Shown here: piece by piece, positions 47,511-56,112 of the stretch | Layout of the letters: the number at the start of each line of letters is the position of its first letter | How positions within the stretch are numbered: the stretch's first letter is position 1 | Assembly: GCF_030282845.1 (NCBI RefSeq) | Contig: NZ_JASTWE010000010.1 | Location: 1 to 64,000 of the forward strand | Source of the DNA: Pseudodesulfovibrio pelocollis | Lineage (GTDB): Bacteria > Desulfobacterota > Desulfovibrionia > Desulfovibrionales > Desulfovibrionaceae | Length of the DNA stretch: 64,000 nt | Reading direction: 5' to 3' | Notes under the pieces: model-generated | What the model was told of the DNA's origin: nothing | Databases searched by the model: none | The model's input: the letters and a program-made list of their open reading frames with translations, nothing else | Program-made: the position numbers and the translations under genes

Positions 47511-47668
47511 TTATCAGGCTGTCGAAAAACGGCGATCTACGTCGTTGCTTCAAAAAGTTCAAACCCTCGCGTACAGGAAGTACGCTTCAGTCTTGAACTT
47601 TTTTTGCGCCTAGCATCTCACCATTTTTGAACAGCCTGCATGTTTGGACTTTTTCAACGGTCTGTTAA
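47511..47668 (-). repeat. Palindromic interspersed repeat, copy B
   Basis: Second copy of the element seen at 9648-9842, in minus orientation. It includes the exact inverted pair AAAGTTCAA (47554-47562) and TTGAACTTT (47593-47601), the inner hairpin GCGTAC (47569-47574) and GTACGC (47580-47585), and the end boxes CAGGCTGT near 47515 and AACAGCCTG near 47630. The TTAAC edge contains the stop codon of the aminotransferase gene (TAA, 47665-47667). It fills most of the gap between that gene and hom. Confidence 0.85.
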
Positions 47669-48876
47669 CCCTTTCCGAAGAATTTCCGAAGATTGCGCAC
47701 GGCCTGATTGGTGCGGTGGCGGTTCTCCACAAAGCTGAAGCGCACATGATCGTCGCCGTATTCGCCGAACCCGAGGCCGGGCGAGACAGCCACCTCGGCC
47801 TCCTGAAGGAGCATCTTGGAGAATTCGACCGAGCCCATGTGCTTGAATTCTTCTGGGATGGGCGCCCACAGGAACATGGTCGCCTTGGGCGGGGTCACGG
47901 CCCAGCCGATGCGGTTGAGCCCCTCGCACAGGGCGTCGCGCCGGTCGGCGTACACGGCCATGATGTCCTTGACAGCCTGATCCATGTCCTCGACCGTGAA
48001 CTTGGGGTTCTCGCCCAGGTCGCCGTTGAGGGCGCAGGTGGCCGCGATCTGGATGGGCTGGTAGATGCCGTAGTCGAGATAGCTCTTGATGCGGGTCAGG
48101 GCCTGGACCATGTCCGGGTTGCCCACGCAAAAGCCCACGCGCATGCCAGCCATGGAGTAGCTCTTGGTCATGGAGAAGAACTCCACGCCCACTTCCTTGG
48201 CCCCCTCGGCCTGCATGAAGCTCGGGGCGACGTAGCCGTCGAAGACGAAGTCCGCGTAGGCGAGGTCGTGGATGACAAAGAGCCCGTGCTCGCGGGCGAA
48301 ATCAACGATGCGCTGGAAAAAGGGGAGTTCCACGCACTGGGTGGTCGGATTGTGCGGGAAGTTGATGATCAGGAGCTTGGGCTTGGGCCATGTGTGGCGC
48401 ACAGCCGTCTCCAGGTTCTCGAAGAAGTCCTGGCCCGGGCCGATGGGCACGCGGCGCACGTCCGCGCCCGCGATGATGGAGGCGTAGGGGTGGATTGGGT
48501 AGGCCGGGTCCGGGGCGAGCACCACGTCGCCGGGGCTGAGCATGGCCAGGGCCAGATGGGCCAGCCCCTCCTTGGCCCCCATGGTCACGCAGACCTCCTG
48601 ATTGTCGTCGAGGGAGACGTCGTAGCGGCGCAGATACCAGTCGCGAATCGCCTTGCGCAGGCCTTTGATTCCCTTGGATGCCGAATACTTGGAGTTACCC
48701 GGCCGATACGCGGCCTCGGTGATCTTGTCGAGAATGGGCTTGGGGGTGGGCACGTCGGGGTTGCCCATGCCAAGGTCGATGATGTCCGCGCCCGCGTGGC
48801 GCATCTTCATCTTCAACTCGTTGACCTGGGCGAAGACGTAGGGGGGAAGCCGATCGACTCTCGCGAATTTGGACAT
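47665..48876 (-). CDS. alaC: Class I/II PLP aminotransferase, AlaC-type
   Basis: 403-residue aminotransferase that most likely makes alanine from pyruvate and glutamate. It shows [17 protein letters not shown] near the N-terminus, [14 protein letters not shown], the HNPTTQCVE substrate region, and the PLP lysine in [15 protein letters not shown] (near residue 236). The family also includes LL-diaminopimelate and aspartate aminotransferases, and its place upstream of hom would suit an aspartate-family reaction. ATG 48876 has AGGAG upstream; 23 extra upstream codons overlap the promoter region. Confidence 0.9.
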   Translation of the reverse strand: MSKFARVDRLPPYVFAQVNELKMKMRHAGADIIDLGMGNPDVPTPKPILDKITEAAYRPGNSKYSASKGIKGLRKAIRDWYLRRYDVSLDDNQEVCVTMGAKEGLAHLALAMLSPGDVVLAPDPAYPIHPYASIIAGADVRRVPIGPGQDFFENLETAVRHTWPKPKLLIINFPHNPTTQCVELPFFQRIVDFAREHGLFVIHDLAYADFVFDGYVAPSFMQAEGAKEVGVEFFSMTKSYSMAGMRVGFCVGNPDMVQALTRIKSYLDYGIYQPIQIAATCALNGDLGENPKFTVEDMDQAVKDIMAVYADRRDALCEGLNRIGWAVTPPKATMFLWAPIPEEFKHMGSVEFSKMLLQEAEVAVSPGLGFGEYGDDHVRFSFVENRHRTNQAVRNLRKFFGKG

Positions 48877-48916
48877 GGCAAGAAACTCCTGAAAATGTAT
48901 GGGTGCAAGAGTAGTT

Positions 48917-48945
48917 TTCTTACTCTCGACGCCCATGCCTGTCAA
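48917..48945 (-). promoter_or_regulatory. Putative sigma70 promoter of alaC
   Basis: Minus strand TTGACA (48940-48945), exact consensus, 17-base spacer, then TAAGAA (48917-48922). It lies about 40 bases upstream of the alaC start and is divergent to the ilvE promoter 30 bases away. Confidence 0.55.
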
Positions 48946-48976
48946 AATGAAATTCCGTGGTGGCCGTCATCGTGTC

Positions 48977-49005
48977 TTGACCTTGTGGTCGCTTTTTCAT
49001 ACTTT
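48977..49005 (+). promoter_or_regulatory. Putative sigma70 promoter of ilvE
   Basis: TTGACC (48977-48982), 17-base spacer, then TACTTT (49000-49005), about 60 bases before the ilvE ATG. The surrounding sequence is AT-rich for this genome. Confidence 0.55.
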
Positions 49006-49066
49006 TCAATTTTTACTCGTGCATTGTTGCGGCTTGTTGCCACCCACTTCCCAAGGAGCGAATTTC

Positions 49067-49990
49067 ATGGTTCAAAAATCGGAAACCATCTGGTTTGATG
49101 GCGAACAGGTCCCCTGGGACGAGGCCAATGTCCACGTCCTGACCCACACACTGCATTACGGCGCGGGCGTCTTCGAGGGCATCCGGGCCTACCAGTGTGC
49201 GGACGGCAGCTCCGAGGTCTTCCGTCTCGAAGAGCACATGATTCGGCTGGTGAATTCGGCCAAGATTCTGGGCATCAAGGTGCCCTATACCCCCGCCGAA
49301 TTGTGCGAGGCCGCCATCGAGACCCTGAAGCGCAACAAACTGGCCGGGGCCTACCTGCGCCCGCTGGTCTTCATCGGCGAGGGGGTCATGGGCGTGCATC
49401 CGGGCAACAACCCCATCCGCACTGTCATCGCCACATGGCCCTGGGGGGCGTACCTTGGCGACGAGGCGCTGGAGAAGGGCATCAAGATCAAGACCAGCAC
49501 CTTTGCCCGCCACCATGTCAACGTCATGATGACCAAGGCCAAGGCCTGCGGCAACTATGTCAACTCCGTGCTGGCCAAGACCGAGGCCGTGGCCGACGGC
49601 TACCACGAGGCAGTGCTGCTGGACACCACCGGTCACGTATCCGAGGGCTCGGGCGAGAACATCTTCATGGTGGTCAACGATATCATCTATACCCCGCACT
49701 CCGACGGCGTGCTGGGCGGCCTGACCCGCGATTCCATCATCACTCTGGCTACGGACCTGGGCTACGAGGTGCGCGAGGAACCCATCACCCGCGACATGCT
49801 CTATATCGCGGACGAGGTCTTCTTCACCGGCACCGCTGCTGAATTGACCCCGGTCAGTTCCATCGACCGCCGGGAGATCGGCGAGGGCAAGGCCGGGCCG
49901 GTGGCCAAGCTGCTCCAGACCGAGTACTTCAAGATCGTCAAGGGCGAAAATCCCGACTACGAGCACTGGCTCCACCGCTACACCATCTAG
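49067..49990 (+). CDS. ilvE: Branched-chain amino acid aminotransferase
   Basis: Last step of valine, leucine and isoleucine synthesis. The 307-residue class IV PLP enzyme has WFDGEQVPWDEANVHVLTHTLHYGAGVFEGIRAY at the N-terminus, the PLP lysine in MMTKAKACGNYVNSVLAKTEA (near residue 157), EGSGENIFMV and FFTGTAAELTPVSSID near the end. I chose ATG 49067, preceded by AAGGAG; the 56 extra upstream codons run through the promoter region. Confidence 0.95.
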   Translation: MVQKSETIWFDGEQVPWDEANVHVLTHTLHYGAGVFEGIRAYQCADGSSEVFRLEEHMIRLVNSAKILGIKVPYTPAELCEAAIETLKRNKLAGAYLRPLVFIGEGVMGVHPGNNPIRTVIATWPWGAYLGDEALEKGIKIKTSTFARHHVNVMMTKAKACGNYVNSVLAKTEAVADGYHEAVLLDTTGHVSEGSGENIFMVVNDIIYTPHSDGVLGGLTRDSIITLATDLGYEVREEPITRDMLYIADEVFFTGTAAELTPVSSIDRREIGEGKAGPVAKLLQTEYFKIVKGENPDYEHWLHRYTI

Positions 49991-50020
49991 TGGCAAGTCG
50001 GTCCATCATCTGCTAGACAA

Positions 50021-50055
50021 GGGGGAAATCCGGCGCGGCTGGTCGGGTTTCCCCC
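50021..50055 (+). terminator. Possible terminator after ilvE
   Basis: GGGGGAAA (50021-50028) pairs with TTTCCCCC (50048-50055), with an internal CCGG-rich loop, 30 bases past the ilvE stop. The following ATTTCCATGCGTTTTTCC is only partly T-rich. Confidence 0.5.
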
Positions 50056-50110
50056 ATTTCCATGCGTTTTTCCCGGACAGCGTGGCCGCGCACAAGCATC
50101 AGGCAGGCTC

Positions 50111-52171
50111 ATGAGCACATCGAATCTTACCGCCAAGTACCGCCCCCAGACCTTTGCCGATGTGGCCGGTCAGGAGGCCATCAAGGCCATCCTGTCCAGG
50201 GCGGCCGGGCAGGACCGCGTCGCTCCGGCCTATCTCTTCTCGGGCACGCGCGGGGTGGGCAAGACCACCATCGCCCGAATCTTTGCCAAGGCCCTCAACT
50301 GCGTCAACGCGCCCACGGCCGAGCCGTGCAACCAGTGCTCCAACTGCCGACAGATCACCGCCGGGGTGGCCGTGGACGTCATCGAGATCGACGGCGCGTC
50401 CAACCGGGGCATCGACGACGCCCGCCGCCTCAAGGAGGACATCGGCTACGCGCCCGTGGAGTGCCGCTACAAGGTCTTCATCATCGACGAGGCGCACATG
50501 CTGACCAAGGAGGCGTTCAACGCGCTGCTCAAGACCCTTGAGGAGCCGCCGCCGCGCGCCACCTTCATCATGGCCACCACCGAGCCGCACAAGTTTCCGG
50601 CCACCATCGTCAGCCGCTGCCAGCACTACACCTTCAAGATGCTCTCCCAGCAGAGGCTGGTGGACCATCTGGAAAAAATAATGAACGCCGAAGGCTTGCA
50701 ATACGAGCCGGGCGCGCTCCAGATCATCGCCAAGCGCGGGGCGGGCAGCGTGCGCGACTCCATGTCGCTGCTCGGTCAGGCCTTGGCCATGGGCGAGGAG
50801 GTGCTGCGCGAGGAGAGCGTGCGCGGCTTCCTCGGCCTTGCCGGGCAGGATGTCTTCTTCCGGCTCATGGAGGCCATGCACTCGCGCAATCTCGTGGCCG
50901 TGGGCATGGTCCTGCGCCAGGTACTCGACCAGGGACTTGATCTCGGCTTTTTCCTGCGCGAGTTGACCACCTGCTGGCGCAACATGTTCCTGCTGCGACA
51001 GGCAGGGGCGGAGGCGCTGCCCCTGCTCGGACTCTCGGACGACGAGAGCCGGGCCTGGATGGACTGGGCCGGGAAGTTCTCGCCCGCCCACATCCACGCC
51101 TGCTGGCAGATGACCCTGGACGGCCAGCGCAAGGTCATGACCAGCCTTGAACCCGCCCTGGCGCTTGAATTGCTCCTGCTCAACCAGGCCAGCCTGCCCG
51201 ACTTGATCGACCTTGAAGCCATGACCGGCCCGGCAACACAGGGGGGCACCCCCGGCCAGGGTATCCCGCCGCGCCGCACTCCCGGATCAGGTCCGCCGTC
51301 CGGCTCTTTTTCCCAAGGTCCGCCTTCCGGCTCTGGCCCGGGGCAGCGGTTCACACCGCCCCGGCAAGCGCCCCCGGCCCAGGCTTCCCCGACCCAGATG
51401 CCTCCGCAGGCAGCGTCGCCGCGTCCGGCACCGTCCGCGCCCCAGGGCCGGGCTCCTGGCGGGGGAGGGCAGAGAAGCGAGCCGGACGCTTCGGCAGGCG
51501 AGCCGTCCGCCAGTCAGGACGATTCCCGACCCCATTCCGTCATGAATCCGGCCGCAGCCCCGGTCAGTTCGGCCCCCGTGGCCGCATCGCCTTCCGCGTC
51601 ACATGAGCCGATGCCGCCGTCCTACGATGACGGACCGCCCGACGATCATGACTGCCCGCCAGAGGCTCCGGCCTTTGCGTCCGGCAATGACCAGTGGGAT
51701 GCGGCCTCTGGCCCGGCCCACACGCCAGCGCCGTCCGCGCCTGAGCTATCCCGGGTGGAAGTCCCCCTGTCCCGACCGGCTCCATCGCGACCGGTCCCAT
51801 CTCGATTGGCCGGGCCGCGTGACTGGAACGGCTTCCTCGACTTCGTTGCCGAGCGCAACGGGCAGGCCGGGGTGCGGGTGGCCATGCTCCGTCTGACCGA
51901 GGGGCTGGTGGGCGACGCCGAGTTGGTCATCCGCTGCAAATCGCGGATGCATTGCTCGCAACTTTCTGACAATACGACGTTTTCTTCTCTGGCGGCCCTT
52001 GCCGGGGAATATTTCGGCTCCGAGGTTGAAGTTCGCGTGGAAACAGGCGATATTGCCGTCCCCAAGACGGACAGGCAGCTTCAGGAGGAGGCCGAGAACC
52101 ATCCGGGCGTGCTCAAGGTGATGGAAGCCTTCAGCGCGCAGATGCTCTCGGTGGGCCACCGCAGGCAGTGA
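50111..52171 (+). CDS. dnaX: DNA polymerase III subunits gamma and tau
   Basis: Clamp-loader ATPase. The 686-residue protein has Walker A GTRGVGKTT (about residues 44-52), a four-cysteine zinc site (CVNAP...CNQCSNC), Walker B IIDEAHMLT, sensor TTEPHKFPATIVSRC and a domain III region to about 380. A proline/alanine/serine-rich linker (about 380-570) leads to a C-terminal domain (about 575-686) like the tau extension. No frameshift site at the expected place was recognised, so a separate gamma form is not supported. The dnaX-ybaB-recR order is widely conserved. Confidence 0.95.
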   Translation: MSTSNLTAKYRPQTFADVAGQEAIKAILSRAAGQDRVAPAYLFSGTRGVGKTTIARIFAKALNCVNAPTAEPCNQCSNCRQITAGVAVDVIEIDGASNRGIDDARRLKEDIGYAPVECRYKVFIIDEAHMLTKEAFNALLKTLEEPPPRATFIMATTEPHKFPATIVSRCQHYTFKMLSQQRLVDHLEKIMNAEGLQYEPGALQIIAKRGAGSVRDSMSLLGQALAMGEEVLREESVRGFLGLAGQDVFFRLMEAMHSRNLVAVGMVLRQVLDQGLDLGFFLRELTTCWRNMFLLRQAGAEALPLLGLSDDESRAWMDWAGKFSPAHIHACWQMTLDGQRKVMTSLEPALALELLLLNQASLPDLIDLEAMTGPATQGGTPGQGIPPRRTPGSGPPSGSFSQGPPSGSGPGQRFTPPRQAPPAQASPTQMPPQAASPRPAPSAPQGRAPGGGGQRSEPDASAGEPSASQDDSRPHSVMNPAAAPVSSAPVAASPSASHEPMPPSYDDGPPDDHDCPPEAPAFASGNDQWDAASGPAHTPAPSAPELSRVEVPLSRPAPSRPVPSRLAGPRDWNGFLDFVAERNGQAGVRVAMLRLTEGLVGDAELVIRCKSRMHCSQLSDNTTFSSLAALAGEYFGSEVEVRVETGDIAVPKTDRQLQEEAENHPGVLKVMEAFSAQMLSVGHRRQ

Positions 52172-52214
52172 CCGACACATCGGGCAACCCCATTCAGACA
52201 CAACGGAGAATTCC

Positions 52215-52526
52215 ATGAAAAACATGAACGAGATGATTCGTCAGGCGCAGATCATGCAGCGCAAGATGAGCGAGAAGCAGGAACAACTCAAATCCATGAC
52301 CGTGGAGGCGTCCAGCGGTGGCGGCATGGTCACGGTCACGGTCACCGGCGGCCAGGAACTGGTCGGGGTGTCCATCGAGCCGAGCGTGGTCGAGGCCGGG
52401 GACGTGGAGATGCTCCAGGACCTGGTCCTGACCGCAGCCAACGAGGCGCTCAAGAAATCCAAGGAACTCATGGAGAAGGAACTTTCGGCCGTGACCGGCG
52501 GGTTGAACATCCCCGGGATGTTCTAG
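52215..52526 (+). CDS. ybaB: YbaB/EbfC family nucleoid-associated protein
   Basis: 103-residue DNA-binding protein. MNEMIRQAQIMQRKMSEKQEQLKSM forms the N-terminal helix, followed by VEASSGGGMVTVTVTGGQELVGVSIEPSVV and DLVLTAANEALKKSKELMEKEL, with the C-terminal GGLNIPGMF typical of the family. GGAG lies before the ATG. It sits 43 bases after dnaX and 11 before recR. Confidence 0.95.
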   Translation: MKNMNEMIRQAQIMQRKMSEKQEQLKSMTVEASSGGGMVTVTVTGGQELVGVSIEPSVVEAGDVEMLQDLVLTAANEALKKSKELMEKELSAVTGGLNIPGMF

Positions 52527-52537
52527 GAGAAACCGCG

Positions 52538-53143
52538 TTGCAGAATATTCCCGGTCCCCTCAGGGAGGTGGTGGAGCAACTCTCCAGCCTCCCCGGGGTG
52601 GGGCCAAAATCGGCCTTGCGCATTGCCCTGACCCTGCTCAAGATGCCGCGCGAGCGGGCCAACGGCGTGGGCCGGTCCATCCTCGACCTGCGCGAGAACC
52701 TGTGTCTGTGCGAGGAGTGTGCCTGTCTGGCCGAGGCCAGCCCCTGCGCCATCTGCGCGGACCCGGCCCGCGAGACCGACCAGCTCTGCGTGGTGCCCGA
52801 GTGGGACGCGCTCCTGGCCATGGAGGATATGGGCGTGTACCGGGGCCGCTATCTGGTCCTGGGCGGCCTGCTTTCGCCTCTTGATGGCGTGTCTCCGGCC
52901 AACTTGGAGACCGACCGCCTGCGCCGCCACCTGCGCGCCGGGCACGTGCGCGAACTGATCCTGGCCCTGGGCGCGACGCTGGACGCCGAGGCCACGGCAT
53001 CCTTCATCAAGAACATGGTTGAGGCGGAGTTTTCCGGCGTCAATGTCAGCCGTCTGGCCCAGGGCATCCCCATGGGCGGGGAGGTCAAGTTCATGGACCG
53101 GGAGACGCTGCGGCAATCCCTGGTCCACAGGCAGAAAGTGTGA
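52538..53143 (+). CDS. recR: Recombination protein RecR
   Basis: Loads RecA at gaps together with RecO/RecF. The 201-residue protein has a helix-hairpin-helix (LSSLPGVGPKSALRIALTLL), a four-cysteine zinc finger (LCEECACLAEASPCAIC) and a Toprim domain with VVPEWDALLAMEDMGVYRGRYLVLGGLLSPLDG. TTG 52538 is the start, with GGAG eight bases upstream. It is 11 bases after ybaB. Confidence 0.95.
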   Translation: MQNIPGPLREVVEQLSSLPGVGPKSALRIALTLLKMPRERANGVGRSILDLRENLCLCEECACLAEASPCAICADPARETDQLCVVPEWDALLAMEDMGVYRGRYLVLGGLLSPLDGVSPANLETDRLRRHLRAGHVRELILALGATLDAEATASFIKNMVEAEFSGVNVSRLAQGIPMGGEVKFMDRETLRQSLVHRQKV

Positions 53144-53159
53144 GGGGCGGGCAGCGGCC

Positions 53160-55370
53160 ATGACTGGGGAGCAACTGACCTTCCTCTCTGGTGCCGAGGT
53201 GCAGTCCGTGGTCTACCACAACAATGAGAACGGCTACGCCATCGCCCGCTGCCGCCTGCGCGACGAGCCGGGTCAGTTCTCCATCGTGGGCACCATGGGC
53301 GAGCTGACCGCCGGGTCCACCCTGGACCTGCACGGCGTCTGGACCACGCATCCCAAGTTCGGACGCCAGTTCGAGGTGCGCACCTTTGAGCAGGCCCGGC
53401 CCGCCACGGAGAACGGGGTCATCCGCTTCCTGCAATCCTCCATCAAGGGCGTGGGCGAGAAGACCGCCACGAGGCTGGTGGAGGCCTTTGGCGTGTCCGT
53501 GCTGGACCTGCTCGACGACGACCCGGAGCAGCTCCTGACCATCAAGGGTATCTCCAAGAACAAGCTCACGGACATCATCGACTCATGGAGCCGTCAGCGC
53601 GAGATCAAGAACCTGCTCGTCTTCCTCCAGACCCACGGCGTGCCCACCACCTTTGCCGGGAAGATATTCCACCTGCACGGTGCCCAGGCCGAGCGCAAGC
53701 TGCGCGACAATCCCTACGATCTGGCCTACAAGATTCGCGGGGTGGGCTTTCGCACCGCAGACCAGATGGCCATGAAGCTCGGCTTTGCCCCGGACTGCGC
53801 CCAGCGGCTGGAGGCGGCCATCTCTTATACCCTGTTCACCGCCTGCGAGCGGGGCGGGCACCTGTTCATCCCCAGGGACACGCTGCTCTCGGACGTGGCC
53901 CGGATGCTGGACACCACGGATTTCGACAGGCTGGAGTTGGCGCTTTATTCGCTGGAGGAGAAGAAGCGGGTGCGCATCGAGACCCTGGCCGACCAGGGCG
54001 TGGCCGACGCGGTCTATCTGATGCATTTCTATCACTACGAGAACGAGATAGCCCAGCGGCTCCATCAACTCGTCAGCCATCCCACGCCCGTGAGCCGCAA
54101 GAAGATCGAGAAGACCCTGCCCACGGTGGAGGACAGGCTCGGCTTCAAGCTCTCGGACGAGCAGCGCCGGGCGGTCTTCGAGGCGTGCAGTAACAAGGTC
54201 TTCATCATCACCGGCGGGCCGGGCACGGGCAAGACCACCATCACCCGGGCCATCATGCTCACCCTCAAGGAGCTGGGCCTCAAGATTAAGCAGGCCGCGC
54301 CCACGGGCCGGGCGGCCAAGCGCATGGCCGAGGCCACGGGCCACACGGCCCTGACCGTCCACCGGCTGCTCCAGTACCAGCCAGACGGCGGGTTCCACTA
54401 CTGCGAGGACCAGAAACTCAAGGCGGACGTGCTGGTGGTGGACGAGGCGAGCATGGTGGACGCGCACCTGTTCGTGTCCATCCTGCGCTCCCTGCCGCAC
54501 ACTTGCCGCCTGATCCTGGTGGGCGACATCAACCAGCTGCCTAGCGTCGGGCCGGGCAACGTGCTGGCCGACCTGATCAACTCCGAGCGCGTGCCCTGCG
54601 CGGTGCTGACCCATATCTTCCGGCAGGCCCAGGAGAGCTTCATCGTGGTCAACGCCCACCGCATCAACAGCGGGCAGTTCCCGAGGCAGCATCCGTGTCA
54701 GGCCCCGGAGGCGGATTTCTTCTGGATTCCGCAGGAGGACGCGGCCAAGGTGCAGCGCCTGATCCTCGACAGCGTGTGCGAGCGCATCCCGGAGCGCTAC
54801 GGCCTCGACCCCCTGCGCGACATCCAGGTGCTGACCCCCATGCACAAGGGCGAGGTGGGCACCCAGGCCCTGAACGCCGCCTTGCAGGAGCGGCTCAACC
54901 CGCCCGGCCCGCATGTGCGCGAACTCAAGCGCAAGTTCGTCACCTACCGCGCGGGCGACCGGGTCATCCAGCTCAAGAACAATTACGACAAGGAAGTGTT
55001 CAACGGCGACCTCGGCTGGATCGTGGACGTGGACACCGAGGCCCAGGAACTGGTCGCGGAGTTCGACGGCAACCATGTCCACTACGAGACCTCGGAGCTG
55101 GACGAACTGGGGCTGGCATATGCCGTGAGCGTCCACAAATCCCAGGGCAGCGAGTACCGGGCCGTGGTCATGCCCATCGTCACCCAGCACTTCATGCTCC
55201 TGCAACGCAACCTGCTCTATACCGGGCTGACCCGCGCCCGCGAGCTGGCCGTGCTTATCGGCAGCGAGCGCGCCTTCCAGATCGGCCTGAACAACGCCAC
55301 GGCCGGGCAGCGCAACACCAATCTGGCCCACCGGCTGCGCAACAGGTTCGCCCAGGCCAGCCTCGCCTGA
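53160..55370 (+). CDS. recD2: RecD2-type ATP-dependent DNA helicase
   Basis: 736-residue superfamily 1B 5'-3' helicase. The N-terminal extension (about residues 1-320) with OB-like and helix-hairpin-helix parts (SSIKGVGEKTATRLVEAFG) marks RecD2 rather than RecBCD-bound RecD. The motor has Walker A GGPGTGKTT (near residue 352), PTGRAAKRMAEATG, VVDEASMVD, LVGDINQLPSVGPG and the C-terminal YAVSVHKSQGSEYRAVV and LLYTGLTRAR motifs. I chose ATG 53160, 16 bases after recR; the frame is open inside recR. It extends the dnaX-recR repair operon. Confidence 0.93.
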   Translation: MTGEQLTFLSGAEVQSVVYHNNENGYAIARCRLRDEPGQFSIVGTMGELTAGSTLDLHGVWTTHPKFGRQFEVRTFEQARPATENGVIRFLQSSIKGVGEKTATRLVEAFGVSVLDLLDDDPEQLLTIKGISKNKLTDIIDSWSRQREIKNLLVFLQTHGVPTTFAGKIFHLHGAQAERKLRDNPYDLAYKIRGVGFRTADQMAMKLGFAPDCAQRLEAAISYTLFTACERGGHLFIPRDTLLSDVARMLDTTDFDRLELALYSLEEKKRVRIETLADQGVADAVYLMHFYHYENEIAQRLHQLVSHPTPVSRKKIEKTLPTVEDRLGFKLSDEQRRAVFEACSNKVFIITGGPGTGKTTITRAIMLTLKELGLKIKQAAPTGRAAKRMAEATGHTALTVHRLLQYQPDGGFHYCEDQKLKADVLVVDEASMVDAHLFVSILRSLPHTCRLILVGDINQLPSVGPGNVLADLINSERVPCAVLTHIFRQAQESFIVVNAHRINSGQFPRQHPCQAPEADFFWIPQEDAAKVQRLILDSVCERIPERYGLDPLRDIQVLTPMHKGEVGTQALNAALQERLNPPGPHVRELKRKFVTYRAGDRVIQLKNNYDKEVFNGDLGWIVDVDTEAQELVAEFDGNHVHYETSELDELGLAYAVSVHKSQGSEYRAVVMPIVTQHFMLLQRNLLYTGLTRARELAVLIGSERAFQIGLNNATAGQRNTNLAHRLRNRFAQASLA

Positions 55371-55516
55371 CGGATCGTCTTCTTCGCATTCCCTTGCAAA
55401 CCGGCCTGAAAGATGGTGTATTGGTTGGTGACGTTTCACGTCACGCAGCCATGCCCGGCCCGTTGTCATGCGGGCCGGATAAACCAATCAATCCGCCGCA
55501 AGGCACGGGAGTCTTC

Positions 55517-56023
55517 ATGCTCAGCGAAAAAATGCAGGACGCGCTCAACGCCCAGATGAACTGGGAAATATATTCGGCGCACATCTATCTTTCCATGGCC
55601 TCTCATTTCTCCGGTGCCGGGCTGGCCGGGATTTCGACCTGGATGAACGCCCAGTACCAGGAGGAAATGTTCCACGCCATGCGCTTCTTCAACTACATCA
55701 ACGAGGCTGGCGGCCATGCCATGCTTGGCACCATCGAGGCTCCGCCCTATTCGTGGGAGTCGCCCCTGGCCGCCTTCGAGCAGGCCCTGGAGCACGAGCA
55801 GGGCGTGACCGCCCGCATCAATGCCTTGGCCGACCTGGCCATCGAGGAGCGCAACCACGCCGTGGGCATCTTCTTGCAGTGGTTCATCTCCGAGCAGGTG
55901 GAGGAAGAGGACTCGGTGGGCGACATCGTGGGCAAGCTCAAGATGGTGGGCGACGGCGGCGGGTTGTTCATGCTCGACCGCGACCTGGGCACCCGGGTCT
56001 TCACGCCGCCGACCAACGCCTAA
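55517..56023 (+). CDS. Ferritin
   Basis: 168-residue non-haem ferritin that stores iron as a 24-mer. Ferroxidase ligands are visible in NWEIYSAHIYLSMASHF (Glu17 region) and NAQYQEEMFHAMRFFNY (E-x2-H), with later IEERNHAVGIFLQWFISEQVEEE providing further glutamates. I chose ATG 55517, preceded by GGGAG; the longer upstream frame is a shadow of recD2. A terminator follows, so it is a single-gene unit. The 146 bases before it carry no gene. Confidence 0.94.
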   Translation: MLSEKMQDALNAQMNWEIYSAHIYLSMASHFSGAGLAGISTWMNAQYQEEMFHAMRFFNYINEAGGHAMLGTIEAPPYSWESPLAAFEQALEHEQGVTARINALADLAIEERNHAVGIFLQWFISEQVEEEDSVGDIVGKLKMVGDGGGLFMLDRDLGTRVFTPPTNA

Positions 56024-56038
56024 AGCGGGTTGAACCAC

Positions 56039-56069
56039 AAGGCCGGACGGTGCATCCCTCCGGCCTTTT
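56039..56069 (+). terminator. Rho-independent terminator of the ferritin gene
   Basis: AAGGCCGGA and TCCGGCCTT form a 9-bp stem with a 12-base loop, followed by TTCCTT. It lies 16 bases after the ferritin stop. Confidence 0.85.
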
Positions 56070-56112
56070 CCTTCACGGAAACACGGTGCTAAAACAGCCA
56101 CGGGAGGCAGCC

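Noticed and set aside
50668-50680. A-run in dnaX as a programmed frameshift site for gamma
   Set aside because: It lies near codon 187, inside the ATPase region, far before the place where gamma normally ends.
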